A stretch of 64,000 nucleotides of DNA from Cricetomys ansorgei (GCA_026225945.1 JAMJFZ010001657.1:3866001-3930000); one strand, 5' to 3'. Shown: positions 33,479 to 46,394, counted from the first letter of the stretch. Numbers and translations are program-made. Notes: generated by a model not told the origin, from the sequence alone.

Positions 33479-36400
33479 TTCATCTGTACTCCAAGCCACC
33501 AGCAGCTTTAAAAATGGGTCATTGATGTATCTCCACTGAAGATATTGTACATTTCCAGCCTGTGTGAGTTGTTACATAAAGTGGCAAGTTCGTATCTCAT
33601 GACTTCCAGGAGGGTGGGAGGAGCAGAGGGGACTTGCCAGTCTCCCCATTGTGCCCTATGGGATAGGCAGAACAGCAAGAAGCCACAGGGGCTCCTCGGG
33701 TCTTCTGGGTTTAGTAAGTAATTTTCTTTATGACATCTGTCCAACTGAGAGCAGCAATGAGTATCAAGTGCCACTTGGCCAAGGCTGTCCTGAAATCTCT
33801 CCCAGTTTCTCAGAACTCACCAAAGTGGAGGTCCCCATAGACCTTGGGAGCTTCTTGAAGAGGTCTTCTGATGACAGTGCCCTGTGTTAGGGCATTTGGG
33901 AGCCTACTTGGAACTCATTAGGAAGAGTGACAGGCCACAGAGAGCATCTTCCAGAAGATAAATAGGAACAGAATTTCCTCTCATCGTGTCTTTCTCCTCC
34001 TATGTCTCCTTTCCTTTCCTGTCTCCTTTCTCTGTAAAGCCTGGAATCACTAATAGAACAGAAATGACTCCACTGTAAGAAAATGTACTTAGCCTTCCCT
34101 GGGAAGTACGGAAGCCATGTTTCCCTGAGCTAGGGTGCCAGAACCCCCTTCCCTTCCTCTCTAGTCCTAAAGGGACAGCAAGGAGCAGGGGGATCCCAGA
34201 TGCAAATAAGGTTCAGACCACATGACTTAATGCAACATCTGAGTATTGAGAAAGATGGTTCCATGGCTGGGCTATGGGTAGGACAGTGGAGGCAGATACA
34301 GTCGGAAAGACCTGGAACAATTGGAACCATCTAGAAGAAAACACCACAGTCAAGCTGAGCGTGGAAGGAAGGCCTGAGTTGGCGCTGAGTGTCACCTACC
34401 CTTCCACTCCCTTTCTCCCCCTTCTCGTTGTGTCTGTGCCCTTTGCCCTTTTAGGCTCCTCTCCCGAGTCCATCCTACCCCATACACCCACCCTCCACTC
34501 CCGCCAGCTTCACAGTGAAAGATGTTTCATTAGGCCCCTGTCTGTGGGATATTGTGCTCCATGCTGGGAGTTAAAAGGATAAGTTCCCTAAGCAACTGAG
34601 GTAACCCTGGCCATGAGCCTGGGCCAGGAAACAAGGCCAGCAAGGCGAGAGCTCAGGGACCCGGGTCCTTCCTGGTCCTTGACCCTCAGCGTGGATCTCT
34701 GCCTTTCTGTTCTTGGGCCATCCATCCCACGTGAAGGGCATAAACACTGAGCAACTGTGTTTCAGAGGCACTGCTACTTGGAATGGTTTCTGGAGTGTGG
34801 ACACCTTTCCCATGCCCTCAAGTTCATCATCATCTTTTTTCTCCGGCTTTTGTTCTTTCTTTCTTATGAATGTTTCCTCTTAGGAGTTCCCCAGGGCTGT
34901 CAAGGCCTTGATGAACCCATACAGTGAACTCAGTTCCACCTTACAGCGAGCAGTGGCTAACCCGGCAGGAAGTGTACCCGAGGCTAAACTGTCAACAGAT
35001 GATGCTGTGTCCTCCCAGGCTCTGTCCTTCTTCCTTCCACCACACACCACCCAGTGTGCTCCTGGAGCTCAAGATTCCCCTTCTCACGCACCCTGCCCTT
35101 GAACTAGGCAAACTTCCGCTCTAAAGAGTCTTCTCCAACATGAGTGTTGCGAACTTTTCTGGCAGCCTCAGTATTTGTATCCCCCATGCTCATTTCCCAG
35201 ACCCGTTTTTACCAAATGCTGCAGGCTTGTGTGGCTTCAACAAACATTCGCTGGTTTCCTTACCGACCTAGATGCTAAAAGTCCAAAATCAAGGTGTTGG
35301 TTGTCTGTTTCTTCTTCAGCCTTTCTTGTCTCCCCCCCACCCCACCCCGAGTCTTTGTGTGGTCTTTTCTCTGTATGTGCATAAGTCCCTATTGAATCTT
35401 CTATTTCTTATAAGGACACTGGTCACGTTGGATTAAGATCTGTCCCCGAGACCTCACTGCACCTTAACTACCTCTTTAGAGACTGTTTCCAAATACATCA
35501 CAGTGTGAGGAGCATGAGATCAAATTGAACTAGGAATTTAGGAGGCATTCAGTTCAACTCATATTGACCCCCATATACTCTCTCCTTTCTTCCCATACGC
35601 CCTCAGAAAAATCCATAATCCTTTACCTATATAGGAAGTCCAAATTCAGCCGTTTCTGATTATTCCTCCCCATGTTTTTGTGCCAATTGTCTGTAAAATG
35701 AATTTGGAAACTAAATTATGCACTTGCTTGTGATCTCCCAGATGCTCCTAAAATCTTAATACTTAAAAGTATTTTGAAAGGTACCTCATATGCATTGACC
35801 TTATATGGGTTCTGATTCTCAACCAGATAGAAAGTTCTGAAGGGCAGGGACGGTTGTGTCACTCAGTATACCCGAAGCAAAACTCCATCCCTGAGGGAGA
35901 AAAGCCTCCCAACCCCCAGCCAGGCAAGGAAGGGGAGGAGGAATGGCTGAGAGAACAAATCAGCAAGCACTTGAAAAGGCCAGGGCAATGGCTGAAGGCC
36001 TGGAGTCTCTAGAAAGTTTATAACTTTAATTATGCAACAGCTGTGGGGAGTCCCAAGCCAGCATGTGTCCTGGGTCAGGTGGGCATTTGATCTCCCCCAG
36101 AGACATCAGCACCCAGGAAAGCAGAACCCCAGCAATGAGTAGTGCAGACCCTTGAGTACATAGTCAGAGCGAGGCAGAAGAAGGTGGGATAAAGACCAGT
36201 GGCAGCCTCAGTCCTGAGAACTGGGTCACTAGGGCCTCTTGGGAACTCTGTGTCACCCCAGATCCCATCTACTAAAATAATCTGACTTAAGGCCATGATA
36301 GCCACTCCTGGTGAAAGGAATTTCAATCAAGACCTCTGAGAATCCCTTCCCTTCATTATTGCAGGAGCCTCCAGGGACTGTAGTGATGTGCTTTGCCCCT

Positions 36401-37640
36401 CTGCAGGGCCATTGAGCACTTTGCCCTGTCTACATTGCTTGTCTTACGAAATTCTGCTTCTGCTTCATAGTCCATCCAGCCCTTACAGTAGACAGATTTA
36501 CTGCCCACATAGTGCCACTGTGATGAGCACACAGCGATGTCTTCTCCCTGCCATGGTCCCTGCCAAGAAGTGAAGAGCCTCCATCCTCATTAAGAAGCTT
36601 CTGCATGGCATCCTCCACTGAGCTTTCCTGACTTGGGAGCCATGTTGATTTGGTTTCTTGACCCCACCCCTTCCCCAGAGCCTCTCAGGTGGAAGATGTC
36701 TCTGGTCCAACAATATCCATCACAATGCAGAGCCCTTGTCGAGAGTAAGCATAGCGGCTTAATTAGCGACAGTCCGATCTAGAAATGAGGAAGAAGAAAA
36801 TCTCTTGAGAAATCAAAGCTTACAGAAGCGTTCAGAGCCAAAAGCCACCCTAAAACAGGCCCGACTGTATATAGTTCTGTCTTGACGATGGATCCACTAA
36901 AAGTGTCCATCTTTCTTCTCTCCACTGATCAAAATCTGAGCATGGGATAATGATTTCTTGCCATGAAGTGTCTCTCCCCTTCCCAGTCCTTGTGTCATAC
37001 CAGAAGTGACAGCAGTTGTAAAAAAGCAGAGGCAGGGGGGACATTGATGGATGGTAGGTCAGCGAGCAGCTTTCATCTACAAGAGATGCTCAAATTCAAG
37101 CTGACGAATGAGGGGACTATTAAACAGTATGCCAGCAGCTATTTTTTATGCAAGTACCCCAGATACTTAAGTAACAATTAATTGCCAGACTTCTACAAGC
37201 TTTTTTTAAAGAGTGAAATATTTCTTAGGGTGTAATTGAATTAAAAGGTAAAGCCCCTTGCTTGCTCTACCTCCACTTCTGACAGCCAGACTGACCCCTG
37301 CCTTCCGATGCTGAATATTGCACCCAGCACTCATACCTAAGTTTAAGTGAGAGCAGGCAGTCTGCTCCAGCAATCCTGTCTCAGCCTTGAAAGTCCAAAT
37401 CAAAACGCATGCTTTCTTCATCACATGTGAAAAAGAAATATTCTATAGATTTAGTAAGTTACAAACAACATCCTTCCATTTACTTCCAGAGCAACTTAAC
37501 CCGAGACTGCAGACAGATTGTTTTACTTCTTCCTATGACTCTAATGGATGATGCAGAAGGAAGGCTTAAGTCGTACAAAGCAGATTTGTTAGATCTATGG
37601 AGACAGCACAGCTGAAGGAAAGGAGGGAGGGAGGGGAACA
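33479..37640. other. Unique downstream sequence, SINE-poor
   Basis: About 4.1 kb without a clear SINE, LTR or L1, rare in this window. No credible exon was seen: frames reach about 100 codons at most and match nothing I know. The AT-rich patch at 37090-37250 (CAATTAATTGCC) and the block 34000-35100 may hold conserved non-coding sequence. Confidence 0.4.
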
Positions 37641-37844
37641 TGGCAGTGCGCCCTTGTGATCGCAGCACTGGGGAGCAGTCAGGGGGATCCCTGAAGCCAG
37701 CCTAGTCAGATCAGTGAGTTCCAGGTAAAAGTGAGAGACTTTACCTAAAAGACAAGGTGGTCCAAGGGACAAGCCCTGAGGTTGTCTTCTTGCCTACACA
37801 CAGAGATACACAGGCAGGCAGACGGACAGACAGACAGACAGACA

Positions 37845-37878
<34 letters not shown>

Positions 37879-37910
37879 GGTGCACACACACATTGCACAC
37901 ACATGCACAA
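37640..37910 (+). repeat. Composite SINE, sense, with (GACA)n(CA)n tail
   Basis: AACATGGCAGTGCGCCCTTG, GATCGCAGCACTGGGGAGCA and CAAGCCCTGAGGTTGTCTTC follow the body and tail of a B4/RSINE1-like SINE whose tRNA-like head is missing. GACA units (about 37821-37848) and AC units (to about 37876) end it. Confidence 0.65.
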
Positions 37911-39736
37911 TTGTATTTTTAGAATATCTGTTCCATGGTAATTAAGCCCTTTAACGCACTTTGAAATGATAAGGGACAGGATTTTATAGTGACTTTGTAG
38001 ATGAAAGATTTTCACAAAGACTTGGGCATCAAAGAGGAGAGAGGGGAAGACCTGCAGGGAGTTTGGGAGCTAGATGCCTGAGACTGGAACCTGCCCATGG
38101 CTTCTGAAACTCCCTTGTGTGAGCCTGAACCAGACTCATCTTGCTGAACCTTGACCTACTCAGTTCCACCCAGACCCCATCACAGGAGGAAAAGGGAAGG
38201 GTTGAGATTGGTATGAAAAGAGCCATAGACAAGGTCATCATAGTCCTGGGGTTCAGTTCACCCCCAATCTAACAGCGACTCTGAGCAAGCCCCTTGACTT
38301 CTCTGGCCCCGTGTTTTCACCCGTGAATGGGGGCCAGGTGAGATGTAAGTTCAGAAAGATGGATCATGAGATGCTAGAACCAGTTCCGTCACAGTGAGCA
38401 TCCACTAAATGTCAGCACACTCGCCATCTTCATCCCTTCTTCATTTCCCCTCCCAGCTGTTCCCTACACGGGACAAGTATTACAACGGACCTGTATGGCG
38501 TCTACAAGCCCCGAACACTCCACATACAACAACTGAGGAAGTAAGTTTTTCCTTCACTCTTCATCCCGCCTCAGGCTTGCCGGCAGAATTCATCAGCATC
38601 CACAGATGACAGTCTTAACAGGAAATCAGAAACAAGCTGTACCGGGCCGGGTGCCGCCATTCTGAAACTCCGAGGCCAACTCTCAGTTATCTGTGCCCCC
38701 TTCCCACGGTATTAATTTCTTTGGATTAGAAATACCTTTACCTGGAAATTTCACTTTATATTTTTTTAACTCCCCAAACTATTTTGAGGATTTCCACTAG
38801 GCTCAGGACTGATCGGGTGGGGCTGGTGCTTTGTAATGGTGCTGGGAAGTGTTTTACGTTATCGAAGCTGTCCTGGGCAAGTCACTGCATGCAGGGTGCG
38901 TGTGTGTTTATAAAATCGATGCCATGAGAAAAGGAGTCATTTCGCTCTGCTAGGCTAGGGATGGGATTCCACACAAACTTCGGTTTAAATTTGTCTAAGG
39001 AAACAGGGCTAAGCAGTGCCTGGCAACTGTCAAGAGTAAATGTTTACAAGAGGAACAGCCATTCCCAATCACTAGCAGGGGCGGTTTGAGTTTGAGTGGA
39101 ATTGAGTGCCTGTCATGGGAGTTGTGGGTCACAGTCTGTTCTCCTTCCATGTCCTGCCTGGTGGCTCAGATATTACTATGGACCCTTGGAAGGATCTCTG
39201 GGAATCTCTGGACAGGTGACTTGATGGTAAGGTCCACACCACAAGCTCAGCTGGGCATGAGTAGACAGGGACATAGGCACACTCAGAGGCTGTCTCTGGC
39301 AGAGGTTAGCCACCATCTCCCTGCCAACAGTCTCTCATGACTCAGAATTTCAAATTTACTCTCGACAGAGGGGAAAAGTCAGTTTCTGAGTTGAGGTTCT
39401 TGGCCCAATTGTACTCCAGATAAACACAGCCCATGGCTATTTCAGTTCTGGGTTTTAGGGAGCAGCTGCAAGGCTACGGCAAGAGCCAAGGGAAGAGCCT
39501 TGGGAAGTCCAAATGACTGGTTCTCTGAGGGCTGGGAGAGAAGAAGTTGGAGCATGACCCCTCAGAGGACAGGAGGGCAGCAGGGGCTGTCCCATTGATA
39601 GGGGACATGTGTCTCAATTCCAGGAACCCTCTCTGCCAAGTCCCAATTCTCTAAAAAGAGATATTTGGGGGTTGGGTTAAAAATTACTACTGTATGAAAG
39701 GACAGGTTTTATTGTGTTGATGTCTAGTATTCTAAA
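37911..39736. other. Unique downstream sequence with a MIR-like relic
   Basis: No gene. About 38265-38400 (GAGCAAGCCCCTTGACTTCTC, then GTGAATGGGGG) matches a MIR core and tail. Confidence 0.4.
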
Positions 39737-39744
39737 AACAGAAT

Positions 39745-39908
39745 ATGGGGACCATCAAGACAGCGCTACACTTGCCACCAAGCCTGACGATCTCAGCCCA
39801 GTCCCTAGGGTCCACGTAGTGGTACGAATAGATCAACTGCTGAGAGTTGTCCTCCGGCCTCCACACATGTGCTATGGCACACACAAAAAATAAATAAATA
39901 CATGTAAA
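39745..39908 (+). repeat. Diverged B2/B3-type SINE, sense
   Basis: The TCCTCCGGCCTCCACACATG box and the AAAAAATAAATAAATA tail identify a B3-like SINE. The head (AGACAGCGCTACACTTGCCA) is diverged. Confidence 0.6.
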
Positions 39909-40209
39909 ACAAAGTTCATTTTTCAAAATCATACTATGGCTCCCTAAAGGTCCACCTACTCTGATTTCTATTGAAACATACGCCTGTTATGAGAAGCCGC
40001 AGCCATGTCTGCGACTGCTGTCCTTTCTACCCAAATCATCCTCCGTCCTTTTGGGATCACATTAGATGTGAGTCCTGCCTGACTTGTTTAAGCATCATCA
40101 GATGGGGGCACGAATCTAACGCATCACTGCTAACAGAACTGGGACAAAAGCAGTTCAGTGTCTTTAAAGCAAGCTTAGACCATTTACCCCATTGGATTCT
40201 TAAACATCA

Positions 40210-40308
40210 AGGCTGTAGGTGGCTCAGTGGTAGATCAGTTCCCTGGCATGAATATGGCTCTAGAGTTGATCCCCAGCACCACACTCAAAAACCAATTAAA
40301 CACAAACA
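40210..40308 (+). repeat. ID-type SINE, sense
   Basis: GGCTGTAGGTGGCTCAGTGG, GGTAGATCAGTTCCCTGGCA and GAGTTGATCCCCAGCACC are the tRNA-Ala/BC1-like boxes of an ID element. An A-rich end follows. Confidence 0.7.
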
Positions 40309-42724
40309 CTGACATCCCTTTAGTGTCCCTCGAATTCCAGCACATGCATAGAAGTAGAAGAAAAGCCAGCATGCGAAACAAATCCCCACTTTTGTCTTGA
40401 GGAACCTGCAGCTGCATACAGCTGTGTGCCCCACCATTGATCCAGCATGTAGTATGGGCTGTCTGGGACCCAGGGAATGAAGAATGACAGTGACAGAGAT
40501 ACAGTCTTCACCATCAGAGTACCCATGGTCCAGGGAGGGGAGGAGCACATCAGCAAACCTGTGACTCGAATATGCACGTAGGATCCTGTGTGGGAGCTTG
40601 GAGGAAGGTGTCCACTAACCACACAGTAAGGCTGCTCAAAAATACTAACCTCTGTCTGGATCCTGAGAGAAAAGGACAGTGAGAAAGAAGGAAGTTGCTC
40701 CTAGAAGGGAAGGAATACACCCATGAAAAGGTCCTGGGGCTGGTGCATCCCATGTATGGGCTGTGGTTACCCCTCCTTCAGTTTGCCAGGCACAGAGAAC
40801 AACAGCCTTATTAACTATGATGGCTCCTGGAACCCAGCAAACCCTGTTCCCCTAGTCCTGAATTCCCCTAAATTTAAGGACAATGGAGAGCTCACTGGAC
40901 AAAGCAGGACACAGTAAAAGGAAGACTCTTTCCCAGTAGGGCCACCGGGTTTGGCCTGGCTGAAAATGGAAAAGCATTGGTTATTCAGTAACCTGCATTT
41001 GTTCTCAAAGATTTCTGCAACATTACAGTGAGAATGCCTGGAGAGGAAAACAAAAATCTAAATTTTTTCTCGTCATGCAAATAAACATTTTCTCAAGCTT
41101 GAGGTGTTTAATCCAAAAGAAGAATCAAAAGCTTGGGAAGGACTAGCAAGGAAATTGTAGGGAAAGCAAATCGGGGCTACTAAAGGTAGAGGACCTGTTA
41201 TGGATAGGAAATTGTGCACAATACGCTTGGGAAGAAGGAGTTTTGTCCTGCAAAAATAGTACAGCAATGGACTGCATCAGTACAATACCACAATGGCTGT
41301 CTTCCGTGCCAAAGAGGAAGAGTCAGCAGCTGGTTCTGCCAGGAACGTGTTCAGCCAACGATATTTGGTGATTATCAAAAACTAAACACAGTGCAGGAGA
41401 CGGAGGAAAGAGAAGAAAAAGCAGCGGACTTGGACTACACTTTTACAATCTGTCGGCGCTAACGACGACTTGCTGGGGCTCAGGGAACGTGTGCCTCAGT
41501 AAAGAAGGTTGATGCTATTCGGACATGAGCCCTGCCATTTGCCGGCCTGCTGAAGCTTTTCCGCACGTCTCTTCCTCGGAGCTGCTGAAAATACAAACAC
41601 GACATTTCCATGCTGCCAGAGACGCAGGTGTGGGCTGCCTAGCTGGTTTTAGCTGCCACTGCTCTCCTATAACCTTGGCGACCATGATACGTAAGAATCC
41701 CAGGAGGCACAGGTCCGAGTGCCCAGTGTTTGAGAACTGTGTCCACCAGCTCCAGGTTTGGTCTTGGGTCAGCGGAATTGATGACCGCATTCCCTCCAGT
41801 TAGTGTGAATCATGCTTAGAGCCGGGGATGTGCTCTACACTCTAAGAGGGAAAATTCTCCCCCATGTGAAAATAATATATTCATGTGTGTGCATTGTCGT
41901 ACTTGAAATTGTGTGCACCGCTGTGTATTGATGCATATAGGACACATCCAGGCATCTATAATGGCTTTGAACCATTTAACTCCATTGAAACGGACTCCAT
42001 GCCCTTGGAATGTGCTATTTAAGTGTTTATGAAATTTTTACACACCATTTTTAAAGGTCCATTTGTTTATGATGTGACATGGTGAGCAATCATGTTGGTT
42101 TTGTGTTCTCCTTTGTTCTTCGAGAAAATAAATGTACATACTGCTAAGCAAGTGAGTAAATTATTAAAATATTGACTTTATGGGTCATGCCCATTGTTAA
42201 AAAATAAATTTATTTTATTTGTTTCATAAGTGACTGTCCCGATGATGAAAATTTATGTGGCCCTTAAATATTCTGATGTCATGTGCTTAAGCTCTGTTCA
42301 ATATTGATGAGTGTTCCCTAATAAAATATTTTAAAACTCTTTCTCTAAATACATAATGCCCTCATTATTCAGTTGTGATGTGTCTTTAACATGCCTGGTG
42401 ATAACTGGAGTGGGTAGTTGAGACAGGGAAAGTTGGTGTTTGGGTTACATAGGAAAGAATGGGCATGCACTATGCAGAATGACCACATTGAAGACACGGC
42501 CGTATGACTGGGTCATTAGAGGAAAGTAGCAAGAGAAGGAAGTAATAGGAGTCAGACATGTTAAATGTGTTCCAAGCAGGTTGCACTGAGTGGTCCAAAG
42601 CCAAGATAAAGACCAGAGGGTCCAGTTGTCAGAAAGGACATGGACATTCAGTCCAAGGTGAACTCTCCAATAGAGATTATTTTCTGACCACAATCTCAGA
42701 ACCTTGGAACCCCAAGGTTACACT
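40309..42724. other. Unique downstream sequence
   Basis: No gene recognised. The patch 41440-41700 keeps many CpGs (GTCGGCGCTAACGACGACTT) and may be a conserved element. The AT-rich 41800-42360 holds several AATAAA hexamers but no exon or splice context that I can tie to them. Confidence 0.4.
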
Positions 42725-44296
42725 TGATCCCCATTTCCTCTAAAAGATTGTTCACCATGATCAAGTGATCTTTAGTCCAGGGGTACAGGGATAGTTCAAC
42801 ATGCACAAATCAATACACCTAATACATCAGACTAATAGATGCAAGGACAGAGATCACATAATCATCTCAGTAGACACAGAAGAGCCTTTGATGAAGTCTA
42901 ACATCCCTTCATGATAAAAGCCCCAAAGGACAGGAAATGGAACAAAAAGAAACGATGAATGGAAGAGATATACCTTGACATAATAACGACTTTATATGCC
43001 AAACCTGTAGCCAATAGTACATTAAGTAGGGAAAACACAAAACATTTCTACTAATGTCAGAAAAAGAGCAGGGTTCCCATCTTCTCTACTCTCACCTTGT
43101 ACAGTATTTGAAGTCTTAGCAAAACAAGAGAAAGAAATAAAATGATCACAAGTTGGAAAGAAAGAATCTAAATACTTTTACAGGCAGATGATATGATTCC
43201 ATACATAAGAGACCTAAAAATCCCACCAGAAAACTCTTAAATATGATAAACACTGTCATTAAAGTCTCAAGATATAAAATCAGCATACAGAAACCAGCGG
43301 TTTTCCGATATGCTAACTGCAAATAATTCCACTCATAATAATATCCAAAAATAAATTATCTAGGGAAAAGCCTTACTAAGGAAGTAAAAGATCTCTATAG
43401 TAGAAAATTCAAAACACTAGAGAAATTTAAAAAGACACTTAAAAAGACTTCCCACACTCAAGGATAGTTAGAATTAATATAGTGAAAATGGTAACATTAC
43501 CAAAAGCACTCTAATGATTCAATAAGTAACCATCATCAAAATTCTGACAATACTCTTATATACAGGAATGTCATACGAATATATGCATATATTCTTATTC
43601 ACGAATATCCTATGTATAGTATATATGTATGTAACTAAAACTCATATAAAAACACAAAGACCCCGGAGAAACAATGCAATCTTGAAAAGAAAACAAAACC
43701 AGACCCACACTCAGGTTGTACTTTCAGAACCGTGTTTACAGAGACTGCTCGGTGCTGGTACAGCACCAGGATAGAGGATCCAGCACTAAACCCACGCACA
43801 GAGACGCAGCTTTTTACAAAGATGCCAAAACATGCATTTAGGAAAACACAGTATTTCTTGGGAAACGAAATGTCCACATGTAGAAAAATAAATGAAATCC
43901 CTAACACTTATCCTGCACAAAATAGATCCCAAATGTACCAGAGACTTTAAGATAAGACTGTTTAGAAGAAAACATTTCAACACACAGGTGTAAGGAAAGA
44001 CTTTATGAAAAGGGCCCCAGCAGCCCACGAATTGATGTCAATGCTTGACAAATGGCATTGCATAAATTAAAATCTTCTCACTGAGGGAAAGAAATCATCA
44101 ATCAAAAGCGAGAAACAGACTAGAGAATGGGAGAGAAATCTTTATTAGTGATACTTCCAATGCATCATTAACGTCTAGTGTATAAAGAACACAAAAGACT
44201 AAATGCCAAAAAAAAAAAAGAAAGAAAGTAATCAATAGATAAGCTAGTTAGTGAACAGCTTATGTTGAAGTACAAATAGTCAAAAAGCATGTTTGA

Positions 44297-44518
44297 GGGT
44301 GGTGGAGGGATAGTTAAGAGCACTGTCTGGTCTTCTAAAGGACCCAGGTTCGATTCTCAGCACCTACATGGCAGCTCACAACTGTCTGTAACTCCAGTTC
44401 CAAGGGATCCACCCCCTTTAAGCTTCTGTGAATAGTGCACACCTGTGGTGACAGACACCCATGCAGGCAAAACACCCATACATAGAAAATAAATAAATCT
44501 CTTTTTTTAAAAACAAAC
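44297..44518 (+). repeat. B3 SINE, sense, nested in L1
   Basis: GGGTGGTGGAGGGATAGTTAAG, AGGACCCAGGTTCGATTCTC, ACTGTCTGTAACTCCAGTTC and an AAAATAAATAAATC tail give a full-length B3 inserted in the L1. Confidence 0.85.
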
Positions 44519-44724
44519 ATGAAAAAATGTTGGACATCCTTAGCAATTAGGAAAGCTACACGAAGGTTCCATCCCTGGTCAGAATAACTGCTATCAAGAG
44601 AACTATACCAGCAAGTGCTGACACAGATGTGGAGAAAGTGGAGCCCTCATAATACTCATGATGGCAGCGTGAGTTAGTCAAGCCATGCTGGAAATCAACA
44701 CGGAGGTTCTTCAGAAAGCTAAAG

Positions 44725-44921
44725 ATATACATATGTACATACAGACATGATGGAGTTTTATTCAACCATGAAGAAAGGAATTATGTTATTTGCCAGGGAA
44801 GGGGTTAAACTTGAGATCACCATATTAAGCAAAATAAGCCAGACTCTGGAAAACAAATGTCACATGCTTTCTCTCATCTGTAGAACCTAGATTTCATAGA
44901 GATACATAAACCCATTTACAT
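44725..44921 (+). repeat. L1 tail duplication, copy 1
   Basis: It shares CATATGTACATACAGA, TTTTATTCAACCATGAAGAA and GATACATAAACCCATTTACA with copy 2 about 350-361 bases later. It retains about 12 bases (around CTTTCTCTCATCTG) that copy 2 lacks. Confidence 0.85.
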
Positions 44922-45085
44922 GTATAGGGACTTCAGGTCCATTTGGCCCTGCCATGCCATTTCTGAGTATGGACCTGAAGGATGCTAAGCCATCATATCA
45001 CAGAGATACTTGAGCACCCTTGCCCACTGACAGCCAAGTCAGTTGAGGTGTCCATCAACAATGAAGGGATAAAGGAACTACACGG

Positions 45086-45270
45086 ATATGCATATGTACA
45101 TACAGATATGATGGAGTTTTATTCAACCATGAAGAAAGGAATTATGTTATTTGCCAGGAAATGGGTTTAATTAGAGATCATCATTTTAAGTAAAATAAGC
45201 CAGACTCTGGAAAACAAATGTCACATTTGTAGATCCCAGATTTTATAGAGATACATAAACCCATTTACAT
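45086..45270 (+). repeat. L1 tail duplication, copy 2
   Basis: Very similar to copy 1 across nearly its whole length. This copy is preceded by the normal L1 context (GTGTCCATCAACAATGAAGG), so it is in the original place. Confidence 0.85.
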
Positions 45271-45305
45271 ATATATTCATATATATGTGTATATATACAT
45301 ATATA

Positions 45306-45362
<57 letters not shown>
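45270..45362. repeat. (TA)n microsatellite
   Basis: About 90 bases of TATATA with a few TTCA interruptions, followed by a return to L1 3' UTR sequence. Confidence 0.95.
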
Positions 45363-45366
<4 letters not shown>

Positions 45367-45480
45367 CATGAAAGAGAATGTGGGGAAGGAGAGACTGTCA
45401 GGATGGGGAGAAAGGGTTAGAGGGAACAGTCAGAGTACATGTTATACTTAAAAGAATTTTTTATGAATCTGAGAACCATG

Positions 45481-46170
45481 TGCAACAAACACTCACCAAT
45501 AAACATTTCTAAAGAACAGCACCCCTTTTTTCCGCACTCCATCCCTAGGGGATGCCTGTTTGGGGGTGTATGTTTCAGACATTAGATAACACAGCTCTTT
45601 CCTCAAACCTACACTGAATTTGTTAGTCTCTGTTTCAGGCCCAGAAGGTTGAGTGACAACGCTACCCCTTTCCATTTTGATGTTAACCAAAGTATTTAAT
45701 GACTCTATAAAACCGTCTTCCCAGACAGAGACCAAACGCTAAATCATTCCACCAGCCAATTATCATCACTCTGGTTTATAAATGTAAATTGCTCCTAACA
45801 GAATTTACAGGGAAAAAATTACTGTTGTGTAGATGAAGGGAAAAAAACCACTCTCGGTACTCGCTCCTCACTTGTTATTCTGTTCTGATTTGTATACTTA
45901 CTTAAAACAGAATTTATGCACATGAGAAGCTAAGTAACTAGGCACACTATCATGTTGAGGTTGCAATGAGCACTGTGGACTGAACACTACCACACACCAC
46001 TGCCGTGCAGCTCCCTTCTGCAAGAATCAGACACAGACAGACTTGAGTCAAGTTGGAAGTGACATTCCAGTTTCATTAGTCCCAGGAGAGCTGTGTCCCA
46101 CACTCGGGATGTCACTGCTGAGTTCTGATTCTTTCAGGCTTTCCATGCCTAAGTTGCTTGAATATAAAAT
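45481..46170. other. Unique downstream sequence
   Basis: Nothing recognised. Confidence 0.5.
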
Positions 46171-46174
46171 AGCC

Positions 46175-46375
46175 ACAGTTGAAGTATTCTGTGGGCTGAA
46201 TGCGCAGATCCTTCCAAAATTCCTATGCGGAAATCTAATTTCCAGCGTGAATATATTTGAAGATGAGGCCTTTGGAAGGTCACTAAGTCACAAGGGAAGA
46301 GCCCTCCTTCAAAGGACCTGTGGCCTAGTGAAGACCAAAGAGAGAAGACAGCGAGAAGACATAGAAGAGTAGGTA
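46175..46375 (+). mobile_element. MLT1-like ancient MaLR LTR fragment
   Basis: TGTGGGCTGAATGCGCAGAT, CCAAAATTCCTATGCGGAAA and GATGAGGCCTTTGGAAGGTC follow the conserved 5' part of an ancient mammalian LTR. A frame of 109 codons crosses it but is a chance product. Confidence 0.6.
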
Positions 46376-46394
46376 AACGTGATCTGACGTGGTG

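Larger units (their letters stand above)
42725..45480 (+). pseudogene. Decayed L1 LINE, ORF2 3' half and 3' UTR
   Basis: 42730-43560 follows the reverse transcriptase part of L1 ORF2 at DNA level (for example CATGATCAAGTGATCTTTAG and CAGGGATAGTTCAACATGCA). 43650-44290 follows the ORF2 C-terminal part. 44520-45480 follows the ORF2 end and 3' UTR. Frameshifts and stops are everywhere, so it cannot encode a working enzyme. A B3 SINE interrupts it at 44297-44518, and its tail contains a duplicated segment and a TA microsatellite. Confidence 0.8.

Noticed and set aside
41800..42360. 3' UTR of an unseen gene from several AATAAA hexamers
   Set aside because: The region is simply AT-rich. No coding exon or splice site upstream can be tied to the signals.
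42725..44290. Working L1 reverse transcriptase
   Set aside because: The ORF2-like sequence has many stops and frameshifts. The longest frames are under 100 codons.
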